A stretch of DNA of 44,783 bases from Micromonosporaceae bacterium (lineage in GTDB: Bacteria; Actinomycetota; Actinomycetes; Mycobacteriales; Micromonosporaceae). Shown in pieces: positions 1 to 7,043 of this stretch. Within the stretch, counting starts at the first letter, position 1. The number at the start of each line of letters is the position of its first letter. Below the pieces are notes generated by a model. It did not search any database. It was not told the origin of the DNA and saw only the letters and a list, made by a program, of their open reading frames with translations. The position numbers and the translations under genes were made by a program. The stretch covers positions 1-44,783 of the forward strand of contig JAHRHA010000038.1 in the NCBI GenBank assembly GCA_020027875.1. The letters are read 5' to 3'.

Positions 1-110
1 GCGACCAGGACGTCGACGCCTTCGGAGGCGTACCGAGCCAACGTGGCCGCGCCTTTGCTGGACTCGTCGTCGGGATGTGCATGGACCGCCATCAAGCGCA
101 GTTGGCTCAC
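1..110 (-). CDS. mca: Mycothiol S-conjugate amidase, N-terminal part (cut by window edge)
   Basis: The 36 visible codons begin at a GTG preceded by a GGGGAG ribosome site about 7 bases upstream. They read like the start of Mca: the zinc-binding AHPDDE motif of the LmbE/PIG-L deacetylase fold lies near residues 11-16 and is followed by [16 protein letters not shown], the signature of the Mca/MshB branch. Family knowledge: Mca cleaves mycothiol S-conjugates in the cytoplasm, releasing a mercapturic acid for export and glucosaminyl-inositol for recycling. It occurs in mycothiol-making actinobacteria, so it also points to the host. The rest of the gene lies outside the window. MshB is the alternative, but the ESSKGAAT context favours Mca. 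Confidence 0.88.
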   Translation of the reverse strand, partial: MSQLRLMAVHAHPDDESSKGAATLARYASEGVDVLV

Positions 111-345
111 GAATTCACTCCCCACTCGAACCCCGTTCTCCGAAACGACGGACACGTCACGTCTCTTGGTTCATCCGAGGGTTCGATCCCGCTTCGGCAG
201 CGCAACAATCCATCCATTAGCATCGACCTAGCGATCCTCGGACGGCCTCCTCCAGCCCGACACGGCCGAGTTGAGCCCTCAAGATCACGTGCCCAGGGGA
301 TGGCGAGCGAGATCTGCCAGGCCAACCGTCGGTGTCCGAGCGACC
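111..345. other. Gap upstream of mca
   Basis: This stretch lies between the mca start and the end of the degenerate nucleotidyltransferase gene. Open frames here show no recognisable protein. It should contain the mca promoter, but I could not pick a convincing -35/-10 pair. Confidence 0.4.
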
Positions 346-588
346 TCAGGAAGCCGTTAGGTCGTCCGGTGCGGCGAGCAGGTCTCGATCGCGGTCGAAG
401 CCTCGTTCCGAGATCAACCGAGCCGCATCGCGAGCGGCGATCATGTCGGCTTCAGTTGCGACTGCCCACAACGCCCGCAAGTCCGCGAGATCCTGCGGAC
501 GTGTCTCGTCGTCTCGCGCGAGTAGCTTGAAGCCGTACCGCCCAAGGTCAGCTGCTGTTCGGCGCAACGCCGTCTCAAGCAGGTTCAT
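346..588 (-). pseudogene. AbiEii-type nucleotidyltransferase with internal in-frame deletion
   Basis: The 80-residue product starts like a normal member of the AbiEii/AbiGii nucleotidyltransferase family (MNLLETALRRTAADLG). Near residue 19 it jumps straight to the family's C-terminal segment (FKLLARDDETRPQDLADLRAL, then ISERGFDRDRDL). The middle of the fold, including the expected nucleotidyltransferase GG...D-x-D active-site region, is absent although the frame stays open. Family members are normally over 200 residues. The start overlaps the stop of the upstream small gene by 4 bp (ATGA), so the old operon structure is intact. I infer a catalytically dead remnant of a type IV toxin-like gene. 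The junction is near positions 528-534. Confidence 0.65.
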
Positions 589-791
589 CCGAATTTGTGC
601 GAAGGCCGGCCCGCCGCGTCACCATAAGGAGCACCCGGTCTTGATATTCTCCACGATCGGATCTCGGCCTCGATCTCCTCATCGGTGGCATTAGGTCGCC
701 GACGTCGCAGTCTTGCTCGCTGCAGTTGCTCCCCAAACTCGTACATATCAAGCGCAAGGCGCAGATGCTGGGCCGCCCGGACGTTGGTCAC
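585..791 (-). CDS. Small conserved protein paired with the nucleotidyltransferase
   Basis: A 68-residue protein from a GTG start. It has the look of a small actinobacterial family that sits just before AbiEii-type nucleotidyltransferase genes: a helical LALDMYEFGEQLQRARLR segment, an acidic stretch around residues 35-45, then SRPGAPYGDAAGRPS. I recognise the pattern but not a proven function; by position it would be the partner or antitoxin-like half of the pair. It overlaps the next gene by 4 bp. The exact start is uncertain, because the conserved part begins about 10 residues in and no strong ribosome site is visible. Confidence 0.6.
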   Translation of the reverse strand: MTNVRAAQHLRLALDMYEFGEQLQRARLRRRRPNATDEEIEAEIRSWRISRPGAPYGDAAGRPSHKFG

Positions 792-951
792 GCAGTCCAG
801 TTTACGAACGTTTGGAGACGTTCACAAAGCGCCGAGCTGGTGTGCAGCTGGCGAGCCGGATCGGCGCACCCCGCCCAGCCGGCATCCCTATTCCTCTGTT
901 CCTCCTACTGGTATGACCGACTAGATGCCCAACCGGCGGACTGCACCCGGC
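792..951. other. Gap between decayed pair and decarboxylase operon
   Basis: About 160 bases between the start of the small gene at 791 and the end of the decarboxylase gene at 952. I see no gene, strong hairpin or repeat here. Confidence 0.3.
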
Positions 952-2121
952 TTATGCCGCGGCAGGCTCGGGTGTAGGTATGGCCGCCAGACCTAGATCA
1001 CGCACTGCAGCGAGGTCGGCGACGAAGTTGTCGATCTGCTCTCGGGTGATGCCGGGCATGCAGATCACGTGACTGAGACCCTGGCTGCTGGCCAGAGTCC
1101 AACGGTTGGTGATCGCGGCGGGCGGAGTCTCGATGACAACAGTGAAGGCGAGCGCGTTGCGCCAGGCCGCCACACCGACGGACGCCAGCCGACGCACGGT
1201 ATAGGCAGCGAGATCCCGTGACTTCTGCGCCCGCGCGTGCAGGCCGTCGCTCCCGTGGCGCTGCAACGCGTACCACAGGAACAGCGGAGCGTGCCCGCTG
1301 CGGGATCCGCCGGCAGTGGCATCGATGCTGGAGATGTAGTCCACCGGTCGACCGATTCGCTCCCTCAGGCTGCCGCGCGTGATCAGCACTCCGCAGGGGA
1401 ATGGCGACCCGATGAACTTGTGCCCACTCACCGACACCGAATGCGCGCCGTCGGCGAGGTCGAACCCGGGACGGCGGTGCCGGTCGAGCAGCGCAAGCGG
1501 TACCCCAGCCAATGCCGCGTCGGCGTGGATGTGACGGTCTCGCACGCCGAGCTCGTCAAGCACCGACGATATCTTGCTGACGTCGTCGATGGCTTCGGTC
1601 ATCGTCGTACCAATGTTCGCGACCACGATCGCCGGTCGGCGGCTGTACTCGCCGGCCGCGACGCGTAGGTCGGCGTAGTCGATCTCCCCGTTGCGTCCCG
1701 AGCCGATCACAACCGAGGTAAGGCCGAGTCGGTCGATAGCTTTCGGAACGCTGTAGTGCGCGGCGTTCGAGTGGTAGACAATCGCGTCCGGGTGCAGCGT
1801 GCGTGCGAGGTGCAGGCCGGACGCGTTGCCCTCTGTGCCCCCCGTGGTGACGTATCCCCAGCGATCGTCCGGCGGCGCGTGGAAGAGATCGGCGAAGTAC
1901 TCGACGACGTCACGCTCGAGCTCTTTGGTGTGGCGGCCTGCGACGCCGTCGACATATGGATCGCCGATGTTGTTGAGCACGTAGCCGAAGAATGGCGCCA
2001 ATTCGGTGTAGTCGAAGTCCAGGGCGGACGGAAAGCCAATATTGGTCAAGCGGTCGAGGTCGAGTCGTTGCCGTAAGGTGGTCAGCACGACGGTTACGTC
2101 CTGACCAGCCACGCCGGTCAC
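952..2121 (-). CDS. PLP-dependent histidine/serine-type decarboxylase
   Basis: A 389-residue group II PLP decarboxylase, close to the usual 380 residues of bacterial histidine decarboxylase. Visible residues are the ring-stacking histidine H122 in AAHYSVPKA, the PLP-nitrogen aspartate D201 in HADAALAG, and the Schiff-base lysine K235 in SVSGHKFIGSPFPCG. NIGDPYVDG and WGYVTTGGTEGN are typical of the histidine decarboxylase/plant serine decarboxylase branch, so the substrate is probably histidine (histamine product) or serine (ethanolamine product). Sequence alone does not decide. The GTG start overlaps the upstream stop by 4 bp (GTGA), so longer in-frame starts are rejected. It ends an operon with an amino-acid permease, which suggests substrate uptake or substrate/amine exchange. 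Confidence 0.85.
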   Translation of the reverse strand: MTGVAGQDVTVVLTTLRQRLDLDRLTNIGFPSALDFDYTELAPFFGYVLNNIGDPYVDGVAGRHTKELERDVVEYFADLFHAPPDDRWGYVTTGGTEGNASGLHLARTLHPDAIVYHSNAAHYSVPKAIDRLGLTSVVIGSGRNGEIDYADLRVAAGEYSRRPAIVVANIGTTMTEAIDDVSKISSVLDELGVRDRHIHADAALAGVPLALLDRHRRPGFDLADGAHSVSVSGHKFIGSPFPCGVLITRGSLRERIGRPVDYISSIDATAGGSRSGHAPLFLWYALQRHGSDGLHARAQKSRDLAAYTVRRLASVGVAAWRNALAFTVVIETPPAAITNRWTLASSQGLSHVICMPGITREQIDNFVADLAAVRDLGLAAIPTPEPAAA

Positions 2122-2444
2122 GCCTGGACCTCCGGCGATGCGGGCAGTGTCAGCGTGATTCTCCCCCGGCGCAGACCATCGGCGGCCTTCGTGCGCGACA
2201 CAAAGCCAAGCTGCTGCAGGTAGTTGAGCGCCCGTCCCAACCCGCCGGGCACCGAGTGTGCCCGGCTGAGCAGCCGGCGACGTACGCCGTGATCCAGGTA
2301 GTTCACCCGAAGGGTCGATGGACCTGCCAACTCGGCGAGCGCTCGTGCGAGTGTGCTGCCGGCGGGCCACCGCCGATCCACGGCGGCCAGCCACGCCTCC
2401 ACTCGTTCTCGACCTTCATCTGTGGAATGAACGGCGGTCGCCAT
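2118..2444 (-). CDS. Small possible winged-helix protein of unknown role
   Basis: A 108-residue protein from an ATG with a clear GGAG site 9 bases upstream. I do not recognise the family. The middle (RRRLLSRAHSVPGGLGRALN) followed by a basic, strand-like end (GLRRGRITLTLP) could be a small winged-helix DNA- or partner-binding fold; this is inference from the helix-helix-hairpin pattern only. It is translationally coupled to the decarboxylase by a GTGA overlap, so an accessory or regulatory role linked to that enzyme is likely. Confidence 0.6.
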   Translation of the reverse strand: MATAVHSTDEGRERVEAWLAAVDRRWPAGSTLARALAELAGPSTLRVNYLDHGVRRRLLSRAHSVPGGLGRALNYLQQLGFVSRTKAADGLRRGRITLTLPASPEVQA

Positions 2445-2484
2445 GTTGTCGGCTCCTGTCGTTTGATCCGGACCTCTCGCCACG

Positions 2485-3312
2485 TCAGCGGCTGGCCTCG
2501 ACGATGAGGTGATGGAGTTGAGTGAGCCAATGCCACGTTTCTTTCGTGTCGGGCTCGCCGTGAAGCAGATGCGGTGCGAAGCGCCAGGCCCGCATCGGAT
2601 GGCCGTGCACCAGGTCGAGGCTGTGGGTGGACGAGATGTGAAAGGCCCCGAACTCGCGCTCGCCACGGCGGTCACACAGGATTCGGCTGCTGTCAGCGAG
2701 CAGCGCGTAGCAGCGACCCGGAATGTTCAACGGGCCGTCCGATGTCTGCAGCATCTCCCGCCACGCTCCCGTCGGGGTGTCCAGGCTGGACACACCCAGG
2801 CCGATGTACCGTGCGTCGGGCGGCATCGACTCCACCCGATCGGCCATCTGACTGCGCGGGTCGAACCCACCCGCGTCCAGGAAGCCGGCCCCGATGCCGC
2901 GCATTTCGTAGAGCAGCCGGGGCAGATTGTCTACGTCGGACCCGTCGAGAAACATGCGGGTGGCCGTGGCCAGTCGATACCGCAAAGGCTGCACAGATAG
3001 CGGAACGGAGAAGAAGAACGCAAGCCCATGAGGGCCGATCGGGTCGCGGTTGCGTCGTTCCCACGCGTGCTGGCCGTGCAGGACGTTCATCTTTCGCAGC
3101 CGGTCCACCACCTGGTTGCGCAGATCCGCCTCGGCGACCTCGCGCTCCGGCCGGACCCCCGCCGGGGGCGCCACCGAGGGCGCCGGCGCGGGTTGCCCGA
3201 CGTGCTGGTTCGCGGTGCTGGATGCGGGCGGGTGCCCGTTCGCGTAAGCGGGCCCGGTGCCGTGGTCGGGTCGTGCGTGCAGGTACGACATAGAGTGCGC
3301 CACCAGGGTCAC
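2485..3312 (-). CDS. Unknown 275-residue cluster protein
   Basis: I do not recognise this protein. It starts at a GTG that overlaps the permease stop by 4 bp, which fixes the start despite a low-complexity first 50 residues rich in Pro, Ala and Gly. The folded part runs from about residue 60, with a basic helix (NQVVDRLRKMNVLHGQHAWE), then mixed segments with conserved-looking ARYIGLGVSSLDTPTGAW and IPGRCYALLADSSRILCDRR, and a tryptophan/histidine-rich C-terminus. There is no signal peptide or membrane segment. Its place between the permease and the decarboxylase suggests a cluster-specific enzyme or accessory factor. Confidence 0.7.
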   Translation of the reverse strand: MTLVAHSMSYLHARPDHGTGPAYANGHPPASSTANQHVGQPAPAPSVAPPAGVRPEREVAEADLRNQVVDRLRKMNVLHGQHAWERRNRDPIGPHGLAFFFSVPLSVQPLRYRLATATRMFLDGSDVDNLPRLLYEMRGIGAGFLDAGGFDPRSQMADRVESMPPDARYIGLGVSSLDTPTGAWREMLQTSDGPLNIPGRCYALLADSSRILCDRRGEREFGAFHISSTHSLDLVHGHPMRAWRFAPHLLHGEPDTKETWHWLTQLHHLIVEASR

Positions 3313-4772
3313 ACCTCGACCTGGGCCAGGCGGTGGTCCATCACCGCGAGCGGATGGGGTCGACCCCGGCCGATGCCTTCATAGACCTCCGGCCGGCGCC
3401 TGCGCAGAGACAGACCCCAGCCCAGCCCCATAATGGCGGCAAGCACCACGATGCCGGGCAGGACGAAGGTCAAGGCCGACCGGGGTGGCACCCCCAGCAA
3501 CGACTCCACATTGCCCACCATGATGCCGAGCACGGCCACGCCGGCGAGGACGCCGAGCGTCGGGGCTATCCTTCGCGTCCATACACCCTCGTTGGTTCCG
3601 CCCCCGGCGCGGAAGTACCGCAACGCCGCCCAGGATGCCGCCACGAGCACGAGGAGGACGCCGATCGCGCCCACTGTGGACAGCCACGTGAACAGCACCG
3701 CCATAGGGTCCGCCCGGGCGAGCACGAAACCAGCGACCACGGCGGCGGCGAGAGCAGACTGCACGACCGAACCACCGGTCGGCGCGCCGGTACGCGGGTT
3801 GAGGCGAGCGAACCGGAACGGCAACACTCTCTCTCGACCCAGCGCGAACAAGTACCGGGCGACGCTGTTGTGAAAGCTGATCATCGCGGCCAGAACGCTG
3901 GTGACGAGCAGCGCGGTCGCCACCCCCGCCATGATGTCGCCGTAGGCATCGGCCAGGATTGAGAACGGCAGGCCGGCCGAGGGATCGCGTGCGACGTCTA
4001 CCACGTGGTTCGGGCCGACCGCAATGGCAAGGGCCCACGACGACACGGCGTAGAACACGCCGAGGAACACCAGCGTGGCGAACGTCGCCCGGGCTACGGT
4101 CTTGTGGCTTCGCGCCTCCTCGGAGAAGACCGGACCGGACTCGTACCCGACGAACGCGGCAATCCCCAACGCGAATACGCCACCGACGCCGTCCACGAAC
4201 AACGCGTGGGTCGTCAACGGGGCCAAGCTCACCGAACCCGCCGCCGGATGTGTGAAGGCCGTCAGGTCCAGCAGCACGATCACGCCAATCTCGATCATGA
4301 GGGCAACCGTGAGCACGCCCGTGTTGAGGTGCACGTTTCGCACCCCAAGCAGCGCGATGATCAGCCAGGCCAACGCGGCCCACACCCACCATTCGCCACC
4401 GGCCAGTCCGGACAGCACCGCGCCGAGCAGTCCGTAGAGGCAGATCTGAATGGAGTTGTACGCGACGAGGGCCACCGCGGCGCCCGCCACGCCCCACGAG
4501 CGGCCGAGCCCGTGAGCCAGCAACGCGTAGGCCGTGGCGGCATGCGGCAGGTGACGCGCCATGGCCACCCAGCCGACCGTCAACAAGGCCAACGCGACGG
4601 CGAGGATGGGGAAGCTCAACGGCACACCGACCACACCGGTGCCGGCATAGGTGGCGATCACTGCGCCGGCGACCACGGTCATCGGTGACGACGCCGCGAC
4701 GCCGACCACCCACAGTGATGCCGTGCCGACAGACTTGCGGGCCAGCCCACCCGCCGGTTTCGCAACCGTCAT
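3309..4772 (-). CDS. APC-family amino-acid permease
   Basis: A 487-residue integral membrane protein with about 12 hydrophobic segments. The first segments contain ASLWVVGVAASSPMTVVAGA, the usual APC unwound-helix region, followed by GTGVVGVPLSFPI. The family imports or exchanges amino acids and amines across the cytoplasmic membrane. The ATG at 4772 overlaps the preceding stop by 4 bp, so the longer in-frame starts up to 4832 are probably not used. It is coupled downstream to the unknown 275-residue gene by another 4-bp overlap. Sharing an operon with an amino-acid decarboxylase is the classic arrangement of a precursor/product exchanger, but substrate specificity cannot be read from the sequence. 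Confidence 0.85.
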   Translation of the reverse strand: MTVAKPAGGLARKSVGTASLWVVGVAASSPMTVVAGAVIATYAGTGVVGVPLSFPILAVALALLTVGWVAMARHLPHAATAYALLAHGLGRSWGVAGAAVALVAYNSIQICLYGLLGAVLSGLAGGEWWVWAALAWLIIALLGVRNVHLNTGVLTVALMIEIGVIVLLDLTAFTHPAAGSVSLAPLTTHALFVDGVGGVFALGIAAFVGYESGPVFSEEARSHKTVARATFATLVFLGVFYAVSSWALAIAVGPNHVVDVARDPSAGLPFSILADAYGDIMAGVATALLVTSVLAAMISFHNSVARYLFALGRERVLPFRFARLNPRTGAPTGGSVVQSALAAAVVAGFVLARADPMAVLFTWLSTVGAIGVLLVLVAASWAALRYFRAGGGTNEGVWTRRIAPTLGVLAGVAVLGIMVGNVESLLGVPPRSALTFVLPGIVVLAAIMGLGWGLSLRRRRPEVYEGIGRGRPHPLAVMDHRLAQVEV

Positions 4773-5062
4773 AACCGCGCGCCCTCCGACCGACTGGTGG
4801 CAAGCGCACGAGGGCAGTCCGGTGAGCGACACTCACGCCGCGAGCGGTGCAGCTCGAAGTCCCGTACGCTGATCTCCACGACCGCGTGGATCGGACGCAC
4901 CGGACCCAGCCGCCAATAGCGACGATCGCGCGAGACGAAGCGCTCCGCGTCCACCGTGGACGTGCTCATGCCCACGAATTCGTGCCCCCCGTCGGGCCAG
5001 TCCCGGCGTACCGCGTACACCGCTCGCCACGACTCCACTCGCCGCGGTCCCGTACCAGCCAT
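4769..5062 (-). CDS. Small unknown protein in the permease operon
   Basis: A 97-residue protein. The ATG at 5062 has a strong GGGGAGG site about 9 bases upstream and is preferred over an upstream TTG. The product is mixed-charge, with a core of WPDGGHEFVGMSTST, RDRRYWRLGPVRP and a C-terminal CRSPDCP motif. I do not recognise a family with a known function. Similar small WRLGP-type proteins occur next to regulators in actinomycetes, which is recollection rather than proof. Its stop overlaps the permease start by 4 bp, so it is the upstream partner of that transporter. Confidence 0.65.
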   Translation of the reverse strand: MAGTGPRRVESWRAVYAVRRDWPDGGHEFVGMSTSTVDAERFVSRDRRYWRLGPVRPIHAVVEISVRDFELHRSRRECRSPDCPRALATSRSEGARL

Positions 5063-5083
5063 GAACCCGTGCCTCCCCTTGGT

Positions 5084-5115
5084 CGTTGACGTGCGCAAGC
5101 GTTGACGTGCGCAAG
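5084..5115. repeat. Perfect 16-bp tandem duplication
   Basis: The unit CGTTGACGTGCGCAAG occurs twice head to tail at 5084-5099 and 5100-5115. It lies in the 100-bp gap between the two small genes of the minus-strand operon, next to a strong hairpin. It could be a duplicated operator or a replication slip; nothing in the sequence decides. Confidence 0.85.
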
Positions 5116-5117
5116 CT

Positions 5118-5146
5118 CCGTGCGCCAGCTGCTTCCTGGCGCACGG
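5118..5146. promoter_or_regulatory. Strong hairpin between operon genes
   Basis: CCGTGCGCCAG at 5118-5128 pairs perfectly with CTGGCGCACGG at 5136-5146 around a 7-base loop, an 11-bp GC-rich stem. No run of T follows on either strand, so it is not a textbook intrinsic terminator. In the minus-strand transcript it sits after the 91-residue gene and before the tandem repeat and the 97-residue gene. It could be an attenuator, an mRNA-stabilising stem or a palindromic operator. Confidence 0.6.
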
Positions 5147-5162
5147 GCACGAATCGAAATAT

Positions 5163-5438
5163 CTACCCGCTCGAGCGGAGGTCGATCTCCGTGGCGATCT
5201 CCGCGTCGCTCCAGCCGGCGCCCATCAGCACACAGCGGGCCCACCGTGCCCATCGGCAGGGATGAGCGGCGCCACAGCTCAGGCAGCGGGGTCCGTCCGG
5301 CGCGGGCATCGTGCGGTGGATCCACGCCGTCCTCGCGGCAAGATCGATGTCAAACTCCATCAGGCTGCTGGTCGGCCCGAGGTCAACGACGTCCAGTTCC
5401 GGGGTTGGGGCCACCACGGCCCGGTTCGTTGCGCGCAT
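5163..5438 (-). CDS. Small cysteine-containing protein, first gene of the decarboxylase operon
   Basis: A 91-residue protein from an ATG with a GGGAGAGGA ribosome site. The centre carries PRCLSCGAAHPCRWARWARC, a CxxC...C pattern seen in many small actinobacterial proteins of unknown role, possibly binding a metal. There is no membrane segment or signal peptide. It is divergent from the GntR-type regulator gene at 5700 and heads the minus-strand operon, so its promoter region (5439-5699) is probably shared with or controlled by that regulator. No function is assigned. Confidence 0.6.
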   Translation of the reverse strand: MRATNRAVVAPTPELDVVDLGPTSSLMEFDIDLAARTAWIHRTMPAPDGPRCLSCGAAHPCRWARWARCVLMGAGWSDAEIATEIDLRSSG

Positions 5439-5463
5439 CGGTCCTCTCCCACGACGTCTTTCC

Positions 5464-5497
5464 TGCTCTGGTTTGCTGCTCTGGTTTGCTGCTCTGG
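5464..5497. repeat. 13-bp direct repeats upstream of the small-gene operon
   Basis: TGCTCTGGTTTGC occurs at 5464-5476 and 5477-5489, followed by a partial third copy TGCTCTGG at 5490-5497. The array begins 26 bp upstream of the 5438 start codon, in the divergent region facing the GntR gene. Position and periodicity suit a regulator-binding array or a slipped repeat. Confidence 0.75.
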
Positions 5498-5615
5498 GGG
5501 TGCGACGGCCGGACCCCCTATGACCACGGCCGTCGCACCCAGCTATTGGGCGAACCCGCACCCAGGCACGCCTCACGGTTACTCAACGGCGTCGCTGTGT
5601 GATCCCACGGTGACG

Positions 5616-5630
5616 TTGGAAACGTACCAA
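5616..5630. promoter_or_regulatory. Possible operator in the GntR divergent region
   Basis: TTGGAAACGTACCAA is a short inverted repeat (TTGG...CCAA) about 70 bp before the regulator start. GntR-family proteins often bind short palindromes upstream of their own genes. This is a weak candidate, chosen by position and symmetry only. Confidence 0.25.
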
Positions 5631-5699
5631 TCATTCGACCGACAAGGCAAGCCTTCGGCGGTGAGAGTTAGATTTGGTTGGCATGCTTAACGAGAGGTA

Positions 5700-6482
5700 A
5701 TGAATGTGCCCATCCTCTATCGGCGCATCGCCGCCGAGCTACGTGACCGGATCACCGTTGGTGAGCTGAAGGCTGGCGACCGGCTGCCGACCGAGCCTCA
5801 ACTCATCGAACACTACGGTGTGTCGCGCAATACGGTTCGGCTCGCCGTTGGACAGCTCATCAACGAGGGCCTCGTGGAGCACGTGGCCGGACGCACCGGC
5901 GGCATGGTGGTGCGCGAACGACTCACGTTGACCTATCACGCCTCCCGCGCCGAGCAGCCCGATGGCCTGCGCAGCGAGTCCGACGCGTACTTCACGGAGG
6001 TTCGCGAGCAGGGGTACACGCCCAGCCAGGAATTCGAGTTGCGCATCGTCCGGGTGGCCGCCGAGTTGGCCGAACGTCTGGAGGTCGACGAAGACAGCTC
6101 GGCGGTGCTGCGCCGATGCGTGCGGTCGGTCAACGGCCATCCGGCGTCCATCCAGGACACGTACTACCCGATGGACGTGGCCGAGGAGGTCCGTGAGCTG
6201 TTCTCGCCCACCGACATCGCCCAGGGCACCACCCGACTGCTGGCCGAGCGCGGCCACCTGCAGGTCGCCTTCCGGGAGGAGATCTGCACCCGCATGCCCA
6301 CGCCCGAGGAGACGAGCCTGCTCGAGCTTCGCGGCGGCACCCCCGCTCTGGTGTACGTGCGCACCGCGTATACGGCCCAACGGCCGGTCCGGGTCACCGT
6401 CACGATTCTCGCCGGCGATCGGAATCGGATCGTGTACACGCTCGGCGACACGACCGCGATGAATAGAGAGGACGATCAGTGA
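5700..6482 (+). CDS. GntR-family regulator, HutC/UTRA subfamily
   Basis: A 260-residue regulator. Residues 5-70 form the winged helix-turn-helix (LYRRIAAELRDRI, GDRLPTEPQLIEHYGVSRNT, VRLAVGQLINEGLVE); residues about 90-245 form a UTRA ligand domain. Family knowledge: HutC-type proteins repress nearby metabolic genes and let go when a small metabolite binds. It is divergent from the decarboxylase/permease operon and overlaps the GNAT gene by 4 bp, so local control is likely. The GAGAGG site at 5692-5697 is only two bases from the ATG at 5700 but eight bases from an in-frame GTG at 5706, so translation may start at 5706. Confidence 0.9.
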   Translation: MNVPILYRRIAAELRDRITVGELKAGDRLPTEPQLIEHYGVSRNTVRLAVGQLINEGLVEHVAGRTGGMVVRERLTLTYHASRAEQPDGLRSESDAYFTEVREQGYTPSQEFELRIVRVAAELAERLEVDEDSSAVLRRCVRSVNGHPASIQDTYYPMDVAEEVRELFSPTDIAQGTTRLLAERGHLQVAFREEICTRMPTPEETSLLELRGGTPALVYVRTAYTAQRPVRVTVTILAGDRNRIVYTLGDTTAMNREDDQ

Positions 6483-7027
6483 TCGTCGCCAGGGCAACCC
6501 CGGGCGACGTCGATACGATCATGCGATGGCGCGGTCAGCGGGTCGCCTGGCTGGGCAGCATGGGCGAGGACCAGTGGTCCATCCCGCTGCCACGATGGGC
6601 GGTCGCGGCCACGGTGCTGGCCGGGCAGACGTGGATGGTTCGCCACGACGACGCACCGATCGGGACGATCACGCTGAGCGCCTACACCGGCCTCGACGAG
6701 ATGTGGAAGCCCGACGTTGATCCGGAAGCACTGTGGTATCCGGAGGACTACCCCGGCGATGCGATCTACGCCGCTAAGATCATCGTTCCGTTCGAGCACG
6801 CCGGCTCGGACCTGGGGGCCGAGATGCTCGACTGGGCCGGCGGCCGCTCCTTCGTCGCCGGCCTGACCTGGCTGCGCCTGGACGCCTGGACCACCAACAC
6901 GCGGCTGCACGACTACTACCGCCGGCTGGGCTTTACCCACGTACGGACCATCGCCAGCCGGGTCTCGGGCGCCTGCTTCCAGCGACCGTCGCAACCGTAC
7001 GTCGGACGGCTCAAGACCGAGGAGTAG
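6479..7027 (+). CDS. GNAT-family N-acetyltransferase
   Basis: A 182-residue protein with the GNAT plan: an N-terminal strand-helix (MIVARATPGDVDTIMRWRGQ), a substrate strand region (WMVRHDDAPIGTITLSAY), a central YAAKIIVPFEHAGSDLGAEM acetyl-CoA segment and a C-terminal LRLDAWTTNTRLHDYYRRLGF motif typical of the family's end. The GTG start overlaps the regulator stop (GTGA). The family acetylates amines with acetyl-CoA. Beside a biosynthetic operon it could tailor the product or protect the host by acetylating it, which is inference. It converges with the alanine racemase gene, 16 bp away. Confidence 0.85.
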   Translation: MIVARATPGDVDTIMRWRGQRVAWLGSMGEDQWSIPLPRWAVAATVLAGQTWMVRHDDAPIGTITLSAYTGLDEMWKPDVDPEALWYPEDYPGDAIYAAKIIVPFEHAGSDLGAEMLDWAGGRSFVAGLTWLRLDAWTTNTRLHDYYRRLGFTHVRTIASRVSGACFQRPSQPYVGRLKTEE

Positions 7028-7043
7028 CTAGCCGCCGGCACGG

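Noticed and set aside
107..325. 72-codon minus-strand frame before mca
   Set aside because: It ends across the mca start and ribosome site, in a different frame, and its composition shows no domain.
2122..2394. Longer start for the decarboxylase at 2394
   Set aside because: The extra 91 residues are Arg/Gly-rich shadow sequence over the small upstream gene. GTG 2121 gives a 4-bp overlap and the normal family length.
5084..5497. Short repeats as a possible CRISPR array
   Set aside because: The units are 13-16 bp, directly adjacent without unique spacers, and no cas genes are present.
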